This document shows, in pieces, positions 1-8,784 of a DNA stretch of 64,000 bases; position 1 is the first letter of the stretch, and each line of letters starts with the position of its first letter. The translations under genes and the position numbers were made by a program. The DNA is from Flavobacterium sp. LC2016-01 (GTDB lineage Bacteria > Bacteroidota > Bacteroidia > Flavobacteriales > Flavobacteriaceae): the NCBI RefSeq assembly GCF_009711135.1, contig NZ_WMIC01000009.1, positions 124,001 to 188,000 on the forward strand, written 5' to 3'. Under the pieces are notes generated by a model. The model searched no databases. It was not told the origin of the DNA and saw only the letters and a program-made list of their open reading frames with translations.

Positions 1-2106
1 CTTACAATGGGTAAATATAACTTGATTGACTCTTATGGTGCTGTGCCTTTTTATGTGGATATTGATAAATCAAGAGGACAGTTAGCTAATACGTTAATTA
101 AAATTAAGTTTATCAGTGCAAATGTGTACGAAGTACATATACCGTTTGAAAGCAATTCGGTTTCACTTATTAATTATGCTGAAAATTTATATTCTAAAAC
201 TGCTGTTCAGCCTGTAGAATTTGTAAAAAGATATAAAGTTGGGGAAAAGGTTTCTCTGCCTTTTTTAAACTGGAAACTGCAAATTAATGATAACCCTGGT
301 TTGTATGAAGGGAACGAATATTTTGTCAGGTTTAATGATTTTGATGGAACAGTTTCTCGTTATAAAGGTATAGATGTTAGTTCTGATGATAAGGGAGGTT
401 CCATATTGACATTAGGAATGCAGGGGACAAATAAAGCGAGACTTGTTGAGTATCTTAACTCAACAGTTAAGATGTTGATTAAGATCCAGCTTGATGGCAA
501 AAACCAATTTGCGAATAACACTATTAAATTTATTGATAGCACACTTGTCGCCATGGAGTCTCAATTGAAACAAACTGGAAATGAGTTGAAATCATTTAGA
601 AAAGATAAAAACATATATGAAATAGAAGGCGGGGGTGCTAAATTTTCTGATAAAATAACGGATTTTGATGTTGCAAAAGACCAAGTAACCAGAAAAATAA
701 CGTACTATAATTCACTAAAAGCTTATTTGAATAATAGTGTTGATTATTCAAGACTTCCAGCTCCATCTGTAGCAGGAATTGATGATCCTAATATTGTCGC
801 AAATATTTCTAAGTTAATAGCACTTTCTACTCAAAGATCTGAAATGGCTTATGCTGTCAAAAGTGACAAAATTTTTAAAGATTTTGACAATCAAATGGAG
901 GCTGTAAAAAGTGTTTTGCTAGAAAATATTGTTTCTGCAAAGTCATCATTGCTTTATGATCTATCTTTAATAAATGCAAAAATCGGGGAGGCTGAAAATA
1001 CAATTAAAAGACTTCCGGAAGAACAGCAAGAGCTATTGAAAATTCAAAGAAAATATGATTTAAATGACAATATTTATACGACATTTTTACAAAAACGAAA
1101 TGAAGCAGAAATTGTTAAAGCATCTAATTTGTCAGATATTCATTTTATTGATCCGGCGAAAGATATTGGTGGTGGGTTAGTGGGGCCAAAGACTTCTGTA
1201 AATTACATCTTGGCTTTGTTTTTAGGTGTTTTGATCCCTTTATTAATTGTTCTGGCTATTTTCTTTATTAATAATTCTATTCAAAATACAGAAGATGTAA
1301 CTAAATTAAGCCAGATACCAATAATTGGAGTAGTTGGTGTTAATAAAGGAGCTAACCTTGCCGTTTTTGATAAGCCAAAATCGGCCCTTTCTGAATCTTT
1401 TAGAGCAATTCGATCATCATTGCAGTTTTTGTACAAAAAACAGCAAGTGAACGGTTCGAAAACTTTGATGATTACTTCGTCTATAAGTGGAGAAGGTAAA
1501 ACATTTTGTTCTATAAACATTGCTACAGTTTTCGCTTTAAGCGAAAAGAAAACAGTGATTGTAGGTTTAGATTTAAGAAAACCAAGATTAGCTGATGAAT
1601 TTAACTTAATAAATCAAATAGGTGTTGTCAACTATTTAATTAAGCAAAATAGTTTGGGAGAAATTACGAACTCAACAAAGATTCCAAATCTTGATGTTAT
1701 ACTTTCTGGACCAATCCCGCCAAATCCATCAGAATTGATTTTAAGTGATTCTATGCGTGAATTGATTGATGAGTTAAAACAGAAATACGATTACATCATT
1801 TTAGATACGCCTCCTGTTGGTTTAGTTTCTGACGCTCTGGAACTGTCTCAATATTCAGATGTGACATTATATATTGTTCGACAGAACTATACTAAAAAAG
1901 ATATGATTACGTTGTTGAACACAAGAGTTAAGAGTGGGGAGTTAAATAATGCAAGCATTGTTTTGAATGGTTACGAAAATAAGGCAAAATATGGATCTGC
2001 TTACGGATATGGTTATGGATATGGAGATTATTCTAATGGCTATCTTGATGAAGAGAAAAAAATAAGCCCTGTAAAAACTTTTTTAAATAAATTGAGAAAG
2101 AAATAA
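1..2106 (+). CDS. wzc: Wzc-type polysaccharide co-polymerase / tyrosine autokinase (5' truncated)
   Basis: The reading frame is open from base 1 and there is no first Wzz transmembrane helix, so the N-terminus lies outside the window. Numbering from the ATG at 7, a long coiled-coil-prone periplasmic region leads to a second membrane helix at about residues 398-426. A BY-kinase domain follows: Walker A (GEGKT, about 495), Walker A' (GLDLRKPRL, about 520) and Walker B (IILDTPPVG, about 597). The C-terminal tail has seven tyrosines within about 20 residues (about 661-680), the usual autophosphorylation cluster. The family controls chain length and export of capsule or exopolysaccharide at the inner membrane. 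No cognate Wzb phosphatase is seen in the window. The family assignment is secure. Confidence 0.93.
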   Translation, partial: LTMGKYNLIDSYGAVPFYVDIDKSRGQLANTLIKIKFISANVYEVHIPFESNSVSLINYAENLYSKTAVQPVEFVKRYKVGEKVSLPFLNWKLQINDNPGLYEGNEYFVRFNDFDGTVSRYKGIDVSSDDKGGSILTLGMQGTNKARLVEYLNSTVKMLIKIQLDGKNQFANNTIKFIDSTLVAMESQLKQTGNELKSFRKDKNIYEIEGGGAKFSDKITDFDVAKDQVTRKITYYNSLKAYLNNSVDYSRLPAPSVAGIDDPNIVANISKLIALSTQRSEMAYAVKSDKIFKDFDNQMEAVKSVLLENIVSAKSSLLYDLSLINAKIGEAENTIKRLPEEQQELLKIQRKYDLNDNIYTTFLQKRNEAEIVKASNLSDIHFIDPAKDIGGGLVGPKTSVNYILALFLGVLIPLLIVLAIFFINNSIQNTEDVTKLSQIPIIGVVGVNKGANLAVFDKPKSALSESFRAIRSSLQFLYKKQQVNGSKTLMITSSISGEGKTFCSINIATVFALSEKKTVIVGLDLRKPRLADEFNLINQIGVVNYLIKQNSLGEITNSTKIPNLDVILSGPIPPNPSELILSDSMRELIDELKQKYDYIILDTPPVGLVSDALELSQYSDVTLYIVRQNYTKKDMITLLNTRVKSGELNNASIVLNGYENKAKYGSAYGYGYGYGDYSNGYLDEEKKISPVKTFLNKLRKK

Positions 2107-2117
2107 ATTTGCTTCAA

Positions 2118-3107
2118 ATGGAAACATCTAATCGAAATACTATTTTAATTACTGGTGGAGCAGGATTTATTGGCTCAAATTTGTGTGAATATTTTTTAGA
2201 GCTGGGTAATAAAGTAGTTTGTTTAGATAACTTTTCAACTGGTCATCGTCGTAATTTGGATAGTTTTATTCAAAACCCAAATTTTAGATTAATAGAAGGT
2301 GATATTCGAAATATTACGGATTGCGCTTTAGCTGTTAAAGGCGTTGATTATGTTTTGCACCAGGCAGCTTTGGGCTCTGTTCCGAGGTCTATAAATGATC
2401 CAATTGCCACAAATGATGTAAATGTTTCGGGGTTTCTAAATATGCTGGTTGCTTCTAGGGATGAAAAAGTAAAACGTTTTGTATATGCCGCCAGTTCTTC
2501 AACATATGGAGATTCTATTGGATTGCCAAAAGTTGAAGAGGTAATTGGTAAACCATTATCTCCCTATGCTATTACAAAATATGTAAACGAATTATATGCT
2601 GATATTTTTAGCAGAACGTATGGTTTGGAAACTGTAGGTCTGCGTTATTTTAATGTTTTTGGAAGACGACAAGATCCGCAGGGAGCTTATGCCGCTGTAA
2701 TTCCAAAATTTGTTATGCAATTAATGAAACATGAAAGTCCAATTATAAATGGTGACGGGAATTACTCAAGAGATTTTACATATATAGAAAATGTAATTCA
2801 GATGAATGAATTGGCAATGAAAAGCCAAAACCCTGAAGCTGTAAATACAGTTTACAATACCGCATTTGGTGAGCGAAATACACTAAATGATTTGACAAGA
2901 TATTTAAAAAAATATCTTTCAGACTTTGATCCAAAAATTGCAGATATTCAAATTATCTATACTGATAATAGAGCGGGAGATATTCCCCATTCATTAGCTA
3001 GTATTGATAAAGCAAAAAAAATATTGGGCTATAACCCTAAATATTCTTTGCAGGAAGGTTTGAAAGAAGCTGTAAATTGGTATTGGAATAATTTAAGAGA
3101 ACAGTAG
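2118..3107 (+). CDS. UDP-N-acetylglucosamine 4-epimerase, WbpP/TviC-like SDR
   Basis: This extended SDR of about 329 residues has the NAD motif GGAGFIGS (about 13-20), a serine-rich active site (SSSTYG, about 125) and YxxxK (Tyr150). Its segment through RYFNVFGRRQDPQGAYAAVIPKF is characteristic of the WbpP/TviC group, which interconverts UDP-GlcNAc and UDP-GalNAc. An in-frame TTG at 2109 would add three residues, but the ATG at 2118 is the better start. It follows wzc by 11 bases. With the TviB/WbpO-like dehydrogenase at 5362 it would complete a route to UDP-GalNAcA. The exact epimer specificity is inferred; other UDP-hexose epimerase activities remain possible. Confidence 0.85.
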   Translation: METSNRNTILITGGAGFIGSNLCEYFLELGNKVVCLDNFSTGHRRNLDSFIQNPNFRLIEGDIRNITDCALAVKGVDYVLHQAALGSVPRSINDPIATNDVNVSGFLNMLVASRDEKVKRFVYAASSSTYGDSIGLPKVEEVIGKPLSPYAITKYVNELYADIFSRTYGLETVGLRYFNVFGRRQDPQGAYAAVIPKFVMQLMKHESPIINGDGNYSRDFTYIENVIQMNELAMKSQNPEAVNTVYNTAFGERNTLNDLTRYLKKYLSDFDPKIADIQIIYTDNRAGDIPHSLASIDKAKKILGYNPKYSLQEGLKEAVNWYWNNLREQ

Positions 3108-3128
3108 ACTAAGATAATAGTATTATAA

Positions 3129-4520
3129 ATGAAAATAACAAAAATTTGTTGCATAGGTGCAGGTTATGTTGGAGGTCCAACAATGGCAGTTATAGCTCAA
3201 AAATGTCCACACATTCAAGTTACTGTAGTTGATTTGAATGAGCAAAGAATTAAGGATTGGAATGATCCAAATACAGAGAATATTCCAATTTATGAGCCAG
3301 GTTTATCTGAAATTGTAGCCGAAGCAAGAGATAGAAATTTGTTTTTTTCTACAGATGTTGAAAAAGCAATAGATGATGCCCAGGTAATTTTTATATCAGT
3401 TAATACGCCTACTAAAACCTATGGTAAAGGAAAAGGTATGGCGGCTGATTTGAAATATATTGAATTATGTGCTAGGCAAATTGCAAAAGTTGCAAAGCAA
3501 AATAAAATAGTTGTAGAAAAATCTACCCTGCCGGTAAGAACAGCGGAAGCTATAAAAAGCATTTTAGATAATACTGGAAATGGAGTGCAATTTCAAATTC
3601 TATCTAATCCAGAATTTTTAGCAGAAGGGACTGCTGTAACAGATTTATTGAGTCCTGATAGAATCTTAATTGGTGGAGATACTACACCAGAAGGTGAAGA
3701 TGCAATAAATGCTTTGGTTGAAGTTTATGCAAACTGGGTTGATAAAGATAAGATTTTAACAACGAATGTTTGGTCTTCAGAGTTGTCTAAACTTACTGCT
3801 AATGCATTTTTGGCACAACGTATATCTTCTATTAATGCGATGTCTGAATTGTGTGAAAAAACAGGTGCCGATGTGAGTGAAGTTGCAAAAGCAATTGGAA
3901 TGGATAGTAGAATTGGATCAAAGTTTTTGAAGGCTTCAGTAGGTTTTGGCGGTTCTTGCTTTCAAAAGGACATTTTGAATTTGGTTTATATCGCTAAATC
4001 ATATGGTTTGAATGAAGTAGCTGACTATTGGGAACAGGTAATCATAATGAATGATCATCAAAAAAGGAGATTTTCAAATAAGATAGTTCAGACATTGTAC
4101 AACACTGTTGCTGATAAAAAGATAACATTTTTAGGATGGGCTTTCAAAAAAGACACAAATGATACACGTGAATCTGCAGCAATTTATGTAGCTGATGATT
4201 TGATCAATGAGCAGGCTAAAATTGCAGTATATGACCCTAAAGTATCAAGAAATAAAATGCTGAGTGACTTGGATTATTTGCAGACTAGATCAAGTGAAGA
4301 AAATAGTAATGCGCTCGATATATTTAATGATCCTTATAAGGCTTGCGAAGGTGCACATGCAATTGCAATTCTTACCGAATGGGATGAATTTGTTACTTAT
4401 GATTGGCAAAAAATATATGATTCCATGCATAAACCTGCTTTCCTATTTGATGGGCGAAATATATTGAATGTAAAAGAAATTGAGTCGATTGGATTTATTT
4501 ACAAAAGAATAGGTTCTTAA
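3129..4520 (+). CDS. ugd: UDP-glucose 6-dehydrogenase
   Basis: At 463 residues this is the long, eukaryote-like form of UDP-glucose dehydrogenase, which oxidises UDP-glucose to UDP-glucuronate with two NAD+. It opens with a Rossmann motif (GAGYVGGPT, about 9-17). It carries the EKSTLPVRTAE segment, the central helix with NAFLAQRISSINAMSE, and the catalytic cysteine Cys277 in GFGGSCFQKD. The C-terminal UDP-binding domain ends in FDGRNIL. It lies 21 bases after the epimerase and probably shares its transcript. The length and motifs separate it from the UDP-HexNAc dehydrogenase at 5362. Confidence 0.95.
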   Translation: MKITKICCIGAGYVGGPTMAVIAQKCPHIQVTVVDLNEQRIKDWNDPNTENIPIYEPGLSEIVAEARDRNLFFSTDVEKAIDDAQVIFISVNTPTKTYGKGKGMAADLKYIELCARQIAKVAKQNKIVVEKSTLPVRTAEAIKSILDNTGNGVQFQILSNPEFLAEGTAVTDLLSPDRILIGGDTTPEGEDAINALVEVYANWVDKDKILTTNVWSSELSKLTANAFLAQRISSINAMSELCEKTGADVSEVAKAIGMDSRIGSKFLKASVGFGGSCFQKDILNLVYIAKSYGLNEVADYWEQVIIMNDHQKRRFSNKIVQTLYNTVADKKITFLGWAFKKDTNDTRESAAIYVADDLINEQAKIAVYDPKVSRNKMLSDLDYLQTRSSEENSNALDIFNDPYKACEGAHAIAILTEWDEFVTYDWQKIYDSMHKPAFLFDGRNILNVKEIESIGFIYKRIGS

Positions 4521-4603
4521 TTGCAATTGATATTGAGGTAAAATTTAATATTAAGTTAATAATGAGGGTGGTGTTGTGGATTTTATTTCAATAAATTAGA
4601 GTT

Positions 4604-5068
4604 ATGAATTGGTATGTGGTTTATACAAAGCCCAAATGGGAAAAAAAAGTGGCAGAGAAACTTACGCAGATTGGTGTTGAATGTTATTGTCCCTTAATTA
4701 CTCAGGTGAAACAATGGTCAGACAGAAAGAAAAAAGTTGAAGTTCCTCTTTTTAACTCCTATGTGTTTGTACAGCTTTCTGAAATTGATCGGAATTCAGT
4801 TTTTAATGTTCCGGGAGTTGTAAGATACTTGTTTTGGTTAGGGAAACCGGCAATTGTTCGTGATGAAGAGATTAATATAATTAAATCTAGTCTTAAGGCT
4901 GCTAATGTAAGTGATATTACAGTAGCTTCAATTCAAGTGGGTGACAGAATAAAATTAGAATCGGGAGCTTTTAGTAATCAAGATGCAATTGTACAGGAAG
5001 TTTCAAAAACACATTATATATTGGTGTTAGAATCTTTGGGTTGTGTGCTAAAGATTAAATATAAATAG
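4604..5068 (+). CDS. NusG/RfaH-family antiterminator, UpxY-like
   Basis: This 154-residue protein has an N-terminal NGN domain that starts MNWYVVYTKPKWEKKVAEKL and contains the PLFNSYVFVQL core. A short C-terminal KOW-type region follows from about residue 100. It is a specialised NusG paralogue of the kind found at Bacteroidota polysaccharide loci (UpxY in Bacteroides), where it lets RNA polymerase read through a long operon. Its position fits that role: it ends 25 bases before an intrinsic terminator, and a 33-kb operon starts just beyond. An 83-base AT-rich gap separates it from ugd, so it could have its own promoter, but no clear one is visible. The operon-specific target is inferred. Confidence 0.9.
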   Translation: MNWYVVYTKPKWEKKVAEKLTQIGVECYCPLITQVKQWSDRKKKVEVPLFNSYVFVQLSEIDRNSVFNVPGVVRYLFWLGKPAIVRDEEINIIKSSLKAANVSDITVASIQVGDRIKLESGAFSNQDAIVQEVSKTHYILVLESLGCVLKIKYK

Positions 5069-5092
5069 GAATTGCGCTGAAATAACAGAAAT

Positions 5093-5145
5093 AAAAAACA
5101 GGAAATTAAATCGTCTTATTTTAGATTTTTTTTCCTGTTTTTTTT
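5093..5145 (+). terminator. Rho-independent terminator after the NusG-like gene
   Basis: A perfect 13-base inverted repeat (5093-5105 with 5131-5143, core ACAGGAAA/TTTCCTGT) is followed by an uninterrupted T run. A shorter inner pairing (AAATC/GATTT) could extend the stem. It lies 25 bases downstream of the antiterminator stop and should end the upstream transcript unless it is antiterminated. Confidence 0.85.
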
Positions 5146-5223
5146 AATGGCTGTTTTTTTACGACCTGATTAGTAGTAGGTTGGTATTTTTTAGTTTTTT
5201 TCTTATTTTTTGTTATATAGTAT

Positions 5224-5237
5224 TACGGGAAACCGTA
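5224..5237. promoter_or_regulatory. Dyad TACGG-GAAA-CCGTA upstream of the operon promoter
   Basis: A perfect 5-base inverted repeat around a GAAA spacer directly abuts the putative -33 element. It could be a regulator half-site pair, for example for a LuxR/NarL-type protein, or an RNA hairpin with a GNRA loop if transcription starts upstream. No second copy was noticed in the window. The function is inference. Confidence 0.4.
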
Positions 5238-5268
5238 TTGAATAAATTGAGTTATTATGTTATATTTG
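5237..5268 (+). promoter_or_regulatory. Putative Bacteroidota promoter for the 5362-38506 operon
   Basis: TATATTTG at 5261-5268 matches the Bacteroidota -7 consensus TAnnTTTG exactly. ATTG at 5237-5240 sits 20 bases upstream, at the expected -33 spacing, and differs from TTTG by one base. Transcription would begin near 5275 and leave a leader of about 87 bases. The location between a strong terminator and a long gene series supports it. Confidence 0.6.
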
Positions 5269-5316
5269 CCGAGAATATACTTTTTTAGTAAACCGAGCAA
5301 ATAAATGGGACTTGGA

Positions 5317-5329
5317 ATGGCGAAGCCAT
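5317..5329 (+). promoter_or_regulatory. Short hairpin in the operon leader
   Basis: ATGGC-GAA-GCCAT forms a 5-bp stem with a 3-base loop, 33 bases before the first codon of the operon. It is GC-rich for this region. In RfaH systems a small hairpin on the leader or the non-template strand recruits the antiterminator, so this is a candidate recruitment element for the NusG-like protein encoded just upstream. That role is inferred only from position and structure. Confidence 0.35.
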
Positions 5330-5361
5330 GTGTTGTAATGATTAAAGCTAATATTTTTTAA

Positions 5362-6645
5362 ATGAACGAAAACATAAAAATAGCTGTTATAGGTTTAGGT
5401 TATGTTGGTCTTCCTTTGGCAAGATTATTTGCTACAAAATACCCAGTTGTTGGATTTGATATTAACGAATCGAGAGTCGCCAGTTTAAAATCTGGAGTAG
5501 ATTCAACATTAGAGGTTGATCAGGATGATTTGCACAAAGTGCTAGTTGATAAACCTACAGCAGAAGTTGGACTGTTTTGTACAAGTATCGCGGCAGATAT
5601 GTCAGATTGTAATTATTTTATAATTACGGTGCCAACTCCAGTCGATCGAAATAATCGTCCAGATTTGACTCCTTTATATAAATCAAGTGAAACAGTTGGT
5701 AAAATATTAAAAAAAGGAGATATTGTTATTTATGAATCGACTGTTTATCCAGGTGTTACAGAAGAGCAATGTGTTCCTGTTTTAGAAGAGGTTTCTGGAC
5801 TTAAGTTAAATGTTGATTTTTATGCAGGATATTCTCCTGAACGAATTAATCCTGGTGATAAAGAACATACTGTAGAGAAGATTCTAAAAGTAACCTCTGG
5901 CTCAACACCAGAAATTGGACTAAAAGTTGATGCATTATACAAATCAGTAATAACTGCTGGGACTCATTTAGCACCAACAATAAAAGTTGCTGAAGCGGCT
6001 AAAGTTATAGAAAATTCACAGAGAGATATAAATATCGCTTTTGTGAATGAGCTTGCGAAGATATTTAATTTAATGAATATCGATACTCAGGAAGTATTAG
6101 CGGCAGCAGCAACAAAATGGAATTTTTTGCCTTTTAAACCTGGTTTGGTTGGAGGGCACTGCATAGGTGTTGATCCTTATTATTTAGCACAAAGAGCCCA
6201 AGAATTTGGTTATCATCCTGAAATAATTTTGGCAGGACGACGTTTAAATGATAGTATGGGTGAGTATATTGCTTCGCAGGTAGTTAAATTAATGATCAAA
6301 AAAGGTATTTCAGTTAATGGAGCAAGTCTCTTAATGTTAGGTATTACTTTTAAGGAAAACTGTCCAGATGTTAGAAATACTAAAATAGTTGATGTTATTA
6401 GATCATTGAAAGAATATGGAATATCGGTTACAATTTATGATCCTTTAGCAAATATAAAAGAAGTGCAAAAAGAATATGGATTGATTACAGTGAATTCAGT
6501 TCCAAAAGAAAAATTTGATGCTATTGTTCTAGGTGTTGCCCATGCTGAATTTTTAAAATTAAATTTTTCAGAGTTGCAAAAAGATAATAGTTTATTATAT
6601 GATGTAAAAGGAGTTTTAGGTACTATAGCCGATAATAGATTATAG
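5362..6645 (+). CDS. UDP-N-acetylhexosamine 6-dehydrogenase, TviB/WbpO-like
   Basis: This 427-residue nucleotide-sugar dehydrogenase starts with an NAD-binding motif (GLGYVGLPLA, about 11-20) and has the catalytic cysteine at 267 in GLVGGHCIGVDPYY. The sequence, including YSPERINPGDKEHT and the segment around ENSQRDINIAFVNE, is of the Vi-antigen TviB / WbpO type. That type oxidises UDP-GalNAc or UDP-GlcNAc to the uronate, unlike Ugd. It is the first gene after the putative promoter. Together with the WbpP/TviC-like epimerase at 2118 it could make UDP-GalNAcA. With wecB at 21595, a WecC-like role on UDP-ManNAc is an alternative. Confidence 0.88.
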   Translation: MNENIKIAVIGLGYVGLPLARLFATKYPVVGFDINESRVASLKSGVDSTLEVDQDDLHKVLVDKPTAEVGLFCTSIAADMSDCNYFIITVPTPVDRNNRPDLTPLYKSSETVGKILKKGDIVIYESTVYPGVTEEQCVPVLEEVSGLKLNVDFYAGYSPERINPGDKEHTVEKILKVTSGSTPEIGLKVDALYKSVITAGTHLAPTIKVAEAAKVIENSQRDINIAFVNELAKIFNLMNIDTQEVLAAAATKWNFLPFKPGLVGGHCIGVDPYYLAQRAQEFGYHPEIILAGRRLNDSMGEYIASQVVKLMIKKGISVNGASLLMLGITFKENCPDVRNTKIVDVIRSLKEYGISVTIYDPLANIKEVQKEYGLITVNSVPKEKFDAIVLGVAHAEFLKLNFSELQKDNSLLYDVKGVLGTIADNRL

Positions 6646-6676
6646 TAGCTGAGATTCTTTTTTATTTAGAGAAATA

Positions 6677-7684
6677 ATGAGTGAAAAAAAAACAATTACA
6701 CACGTAATTTTAACAGGAGGGGTAGGTAGTAGATTATGGCCGCTTTCTCGAAAAAGTCAGCCAAAACAATACTTAGAGATTTTCGAAGGTAAATCTTTGT
6801 TTGAAATGACAGTAGATCGTAATAGTCATTTGGTTGATAAAGTAATGGTTGTTGGGAATGTCGATAATCATCATTTGAGCGGAAAAGTAATGGAGAAAAC
6901 GTTGACTTCATATATCAATATTGTTGAAGCTACGCCTCGTAACACTGCCGCAGCAATTGCATTTGCAGCATTTGCTTCTGACCCCGAAGATATATTAATC
7001 GTTACTCCTTCAGATCATATTATAGATTTGATGGATAATTATAATAACGCTATTGATGAAGCAGTTTCAAAAGCTAATGATGGTTTTATAGTTACGTTTG
7101 GAGTTATTCCAACTAAACCAGAAACGGGATATGGTTATATTGAATCTAAAGGCGATAAAGTAATTTCGTTTCGCGAAAAACCAAACGAAACGACAGCAAA
7201 AGAATTTATTGCGAGAGGTAACTTTTTATGGAACAGTGGTATGTTCTGTTTTAAAGCAACTGTTCTTTTAGATGAGTTAAAACAATTTCAACCAGATATT
7301 TATGAAAAATCCAAAGCTGTCTGGGAATCAAGTAAAGATGGGTTCTTAGATTTAGATCTTTCATTAGAAATTCCTTCAATAAGTATTGACTATGCTGTAA
7401 TGGAACGCAGTAAAAAAATTAAAGTTGTCCCAGCTTCCTTCTCTTGGTCAGATTTGGGATCATTTGAGTCAGTTTATGATTATCTAATTTCTAAAGGCCA
7501 TCCAACTGATCAAAATGGTAATATGGTTATCGGCTCTGATAAACATACTACTTTTTTAGGATTAAAAAATACTATTTTCGTATATACAGATTCAGCTAAT
7601 TTGATTTTGCAGAAGGAAAACTCACAAGATGTAAAAGATATTTACAGTGAATTAGAAAAACAAAATTCTGAATTACTAAACTAA
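6677..7684 (+). CDS. manC: Mannose-1-phosphate guanylyltransferase
   Basis: This 335-residue nucleotidyltransferase makes GDP-mannose from GTP and mannose-1-phosphate. The signature GGVGSRLWPLSR..QPKQ is at residues 14-31, PSDH near 112, and the sugar-binding segment FREKP..GNFLWNSGMF near 165-190. It has only the GT-A guanylyltransferase domain; the C-terminal isomerase cupin of bifunctional ManC/AlgA proteins is absent. GDP-mannose could feed mannosyl- or GDP-sugar-dependent transferases later in the locus. No GDP-mannose dehydratase is present in the window, so mannose itself is the likely sugar. Confidence 0.92.
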   Translation: MSEKKTITHVILTGGVGSRLWPLSRKSQPKQYLEIFEGKSLFEMTVDRNSHLVDKVMVVGNVDNHHLSGKVMEKTLTSYINIVEATPRNTAAAIAFAAFASDPEDILIVTPSDHIIDLMDNYNNAIDEAVSKANDGFIVTFGVIPTKPETGYGYIESKGDKVISFREKPNETTAKEFIARGNFLWNSGMFCFKATVLLDELKQFQPDIYEKSKAVWESSKDGFLDLDLSLEIPSISIDYAVMERSKKIKVVPASFSWSDLGSFESVYDYLISKGHPTDQNGNMVIGSDKHTTFLGLKNTIFVYTDSANLILQKENSQDVKDIYSELEKQNSELLN

Positions 7685-7695
7685 TTAAATTTAAA

Positions 7696-8742
7696 ATGAA
7701 AAAAATTCTTATCACTGGCGGTGCTGGTTTTATAGGTTCACATGTAGTAAGACGTTTTGTAAATAAATATCCAGACTATCAAATTTTTAATCTAGATGCA
7801 TTAACCTATGCTGGAAATCTTGAGAATATTAAAGATATAGAAGATCAGCCTAATTATACTTTTGTAAAAGGCGATATTGTTGACGAAACTTTTATCAATG
7901 AACTTTTTTCGAATCATAAATTTGATGGGGTTTTACATTTAGCAGCCGAGTCACACGTTGATAGATCTATTGAAGATCCTTTGGCTTTTGTTAAAACCAA
8001 TGTTATCGGAACAATGAATTTATTAAATGCAGCAAAAAATCAATGGAAAGATAATTTTGATGGAAAGAGATTCTATCACATTAGTACAGATGAAGTTTAT
8101 GGTTCACTGGGGGCTGAAGGATTGTTTACAGAAACTACTTCTTATGACCCTAATTCACCGTATTCTGCTTCAAAAGCAAGTTCGGATCATTTTGTAAGAG
8201 CATATGGAGAAACTTATGGTTTGCCATATGTATTGACAAATTGCTCAAATAATTATGGATCTTACCATTTTCCTGAAAAATTAATTCCGCTTTTTATAAA
8301 TAATATTATTAATAATAAGCCATTACCAGTCTATGGTGATGGAAATTATACCCGCGATTGGCTTTTTGTTGAAGATCATGCTATTGCAATAGATTTAGTT
8401 TTTCATGAAGGTAAAAATCATGAAACGTATAATATTGGCGGATTTAATGAATGGAAAAACATTGATTTAGTTAAGTTATTGTGTCAGATAATGGATGGAA
8501 AGTTAGGACGCGAAAATGGAACTTCTGCAGGACTTATCACATATGTTAAAGACAGGCCAGGACATGATTTACGTTATGCAATTGACGCATCAAAAATTAA
8601 TAAAGAATTAGGATGGAAACCATCTGTGACTTTTGAAGAGGGTTTAGAAAAAACTATTAATTGGTATCTAAACAATGAAGAATGGCTAAAAAATGTTACT
8701 TCAGGAGTATATAAAGATTATTATAAAAAGCAATATTCGTAG
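7696..8742 (+). CDS. rfbB: dTDP-glucose 4,6-dehydratase
   Basis: This 348-residue extended SDR converts dTDP-glucose to dTDP-4-keto-6-deoxyglucose. It shows GGAGFIGS at 8-15, the STDEVYG motif (Ser130-Thr-Asp132-Glu133) that marks the dehydratases, and Tyr156-x3-Lys160. The C-terminal part has the usual GDGNYTRDWLFVEDH stretch. The other dTDP-rhamnose genes (rfbC, rfbD, rfbA) lie 25 kb downstream at 34101-36456, so the pathway is split within the same operon. The identification is secure. Confidence 0.96.
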   Translation: MKKILITGGAGFIGSHVVRRFVNKYPDYQIFNLDALTYAGNLENIKDIEDQPNYTFVKGDIVDETFINELFSNHKFDGVLHLAAESHVDRSIEDPLAFVKTNVIGTMNLLNAAKNQWKDNFDGKRFYHISTDEVYGSLGAEGLFTETTSYDPNSPYSASKASSDHFVRAYGETYGLPYVLTNCSNNYGSYHFPEKLIPLFINNIINNKPLPVYGDGNYTRDWLFVEDHAIAIDLVFHEGKNHETYNIGGFNEWKNIDLVKLLCQIMDGKLGRENGTSAGLITYVKDRPGHDLRYAIDASKINKELGWKPSVTFEEGLEKTINWYLNNEEWLKNVTSGVYKDYYKKQYS

Positions 8743-8784
8743 ACTTTTTTAAACAGTAATTTTAAGTTTAAATTATAATTTAGT

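Noticed and set aside
2109..2117. TTG start adding three residues to the WbpP/TviC-like epimerase
   Set aside because: It is only 3 bases after the wzc stop; the ATG at 2118 gives the normal SDR N-terminus.
4264..4467. Alternative + strand frame of 67 codons within ugd
   Set aside because: It overlaps the conserved C-terminal domain of ugd in another frame and resembles no protein.
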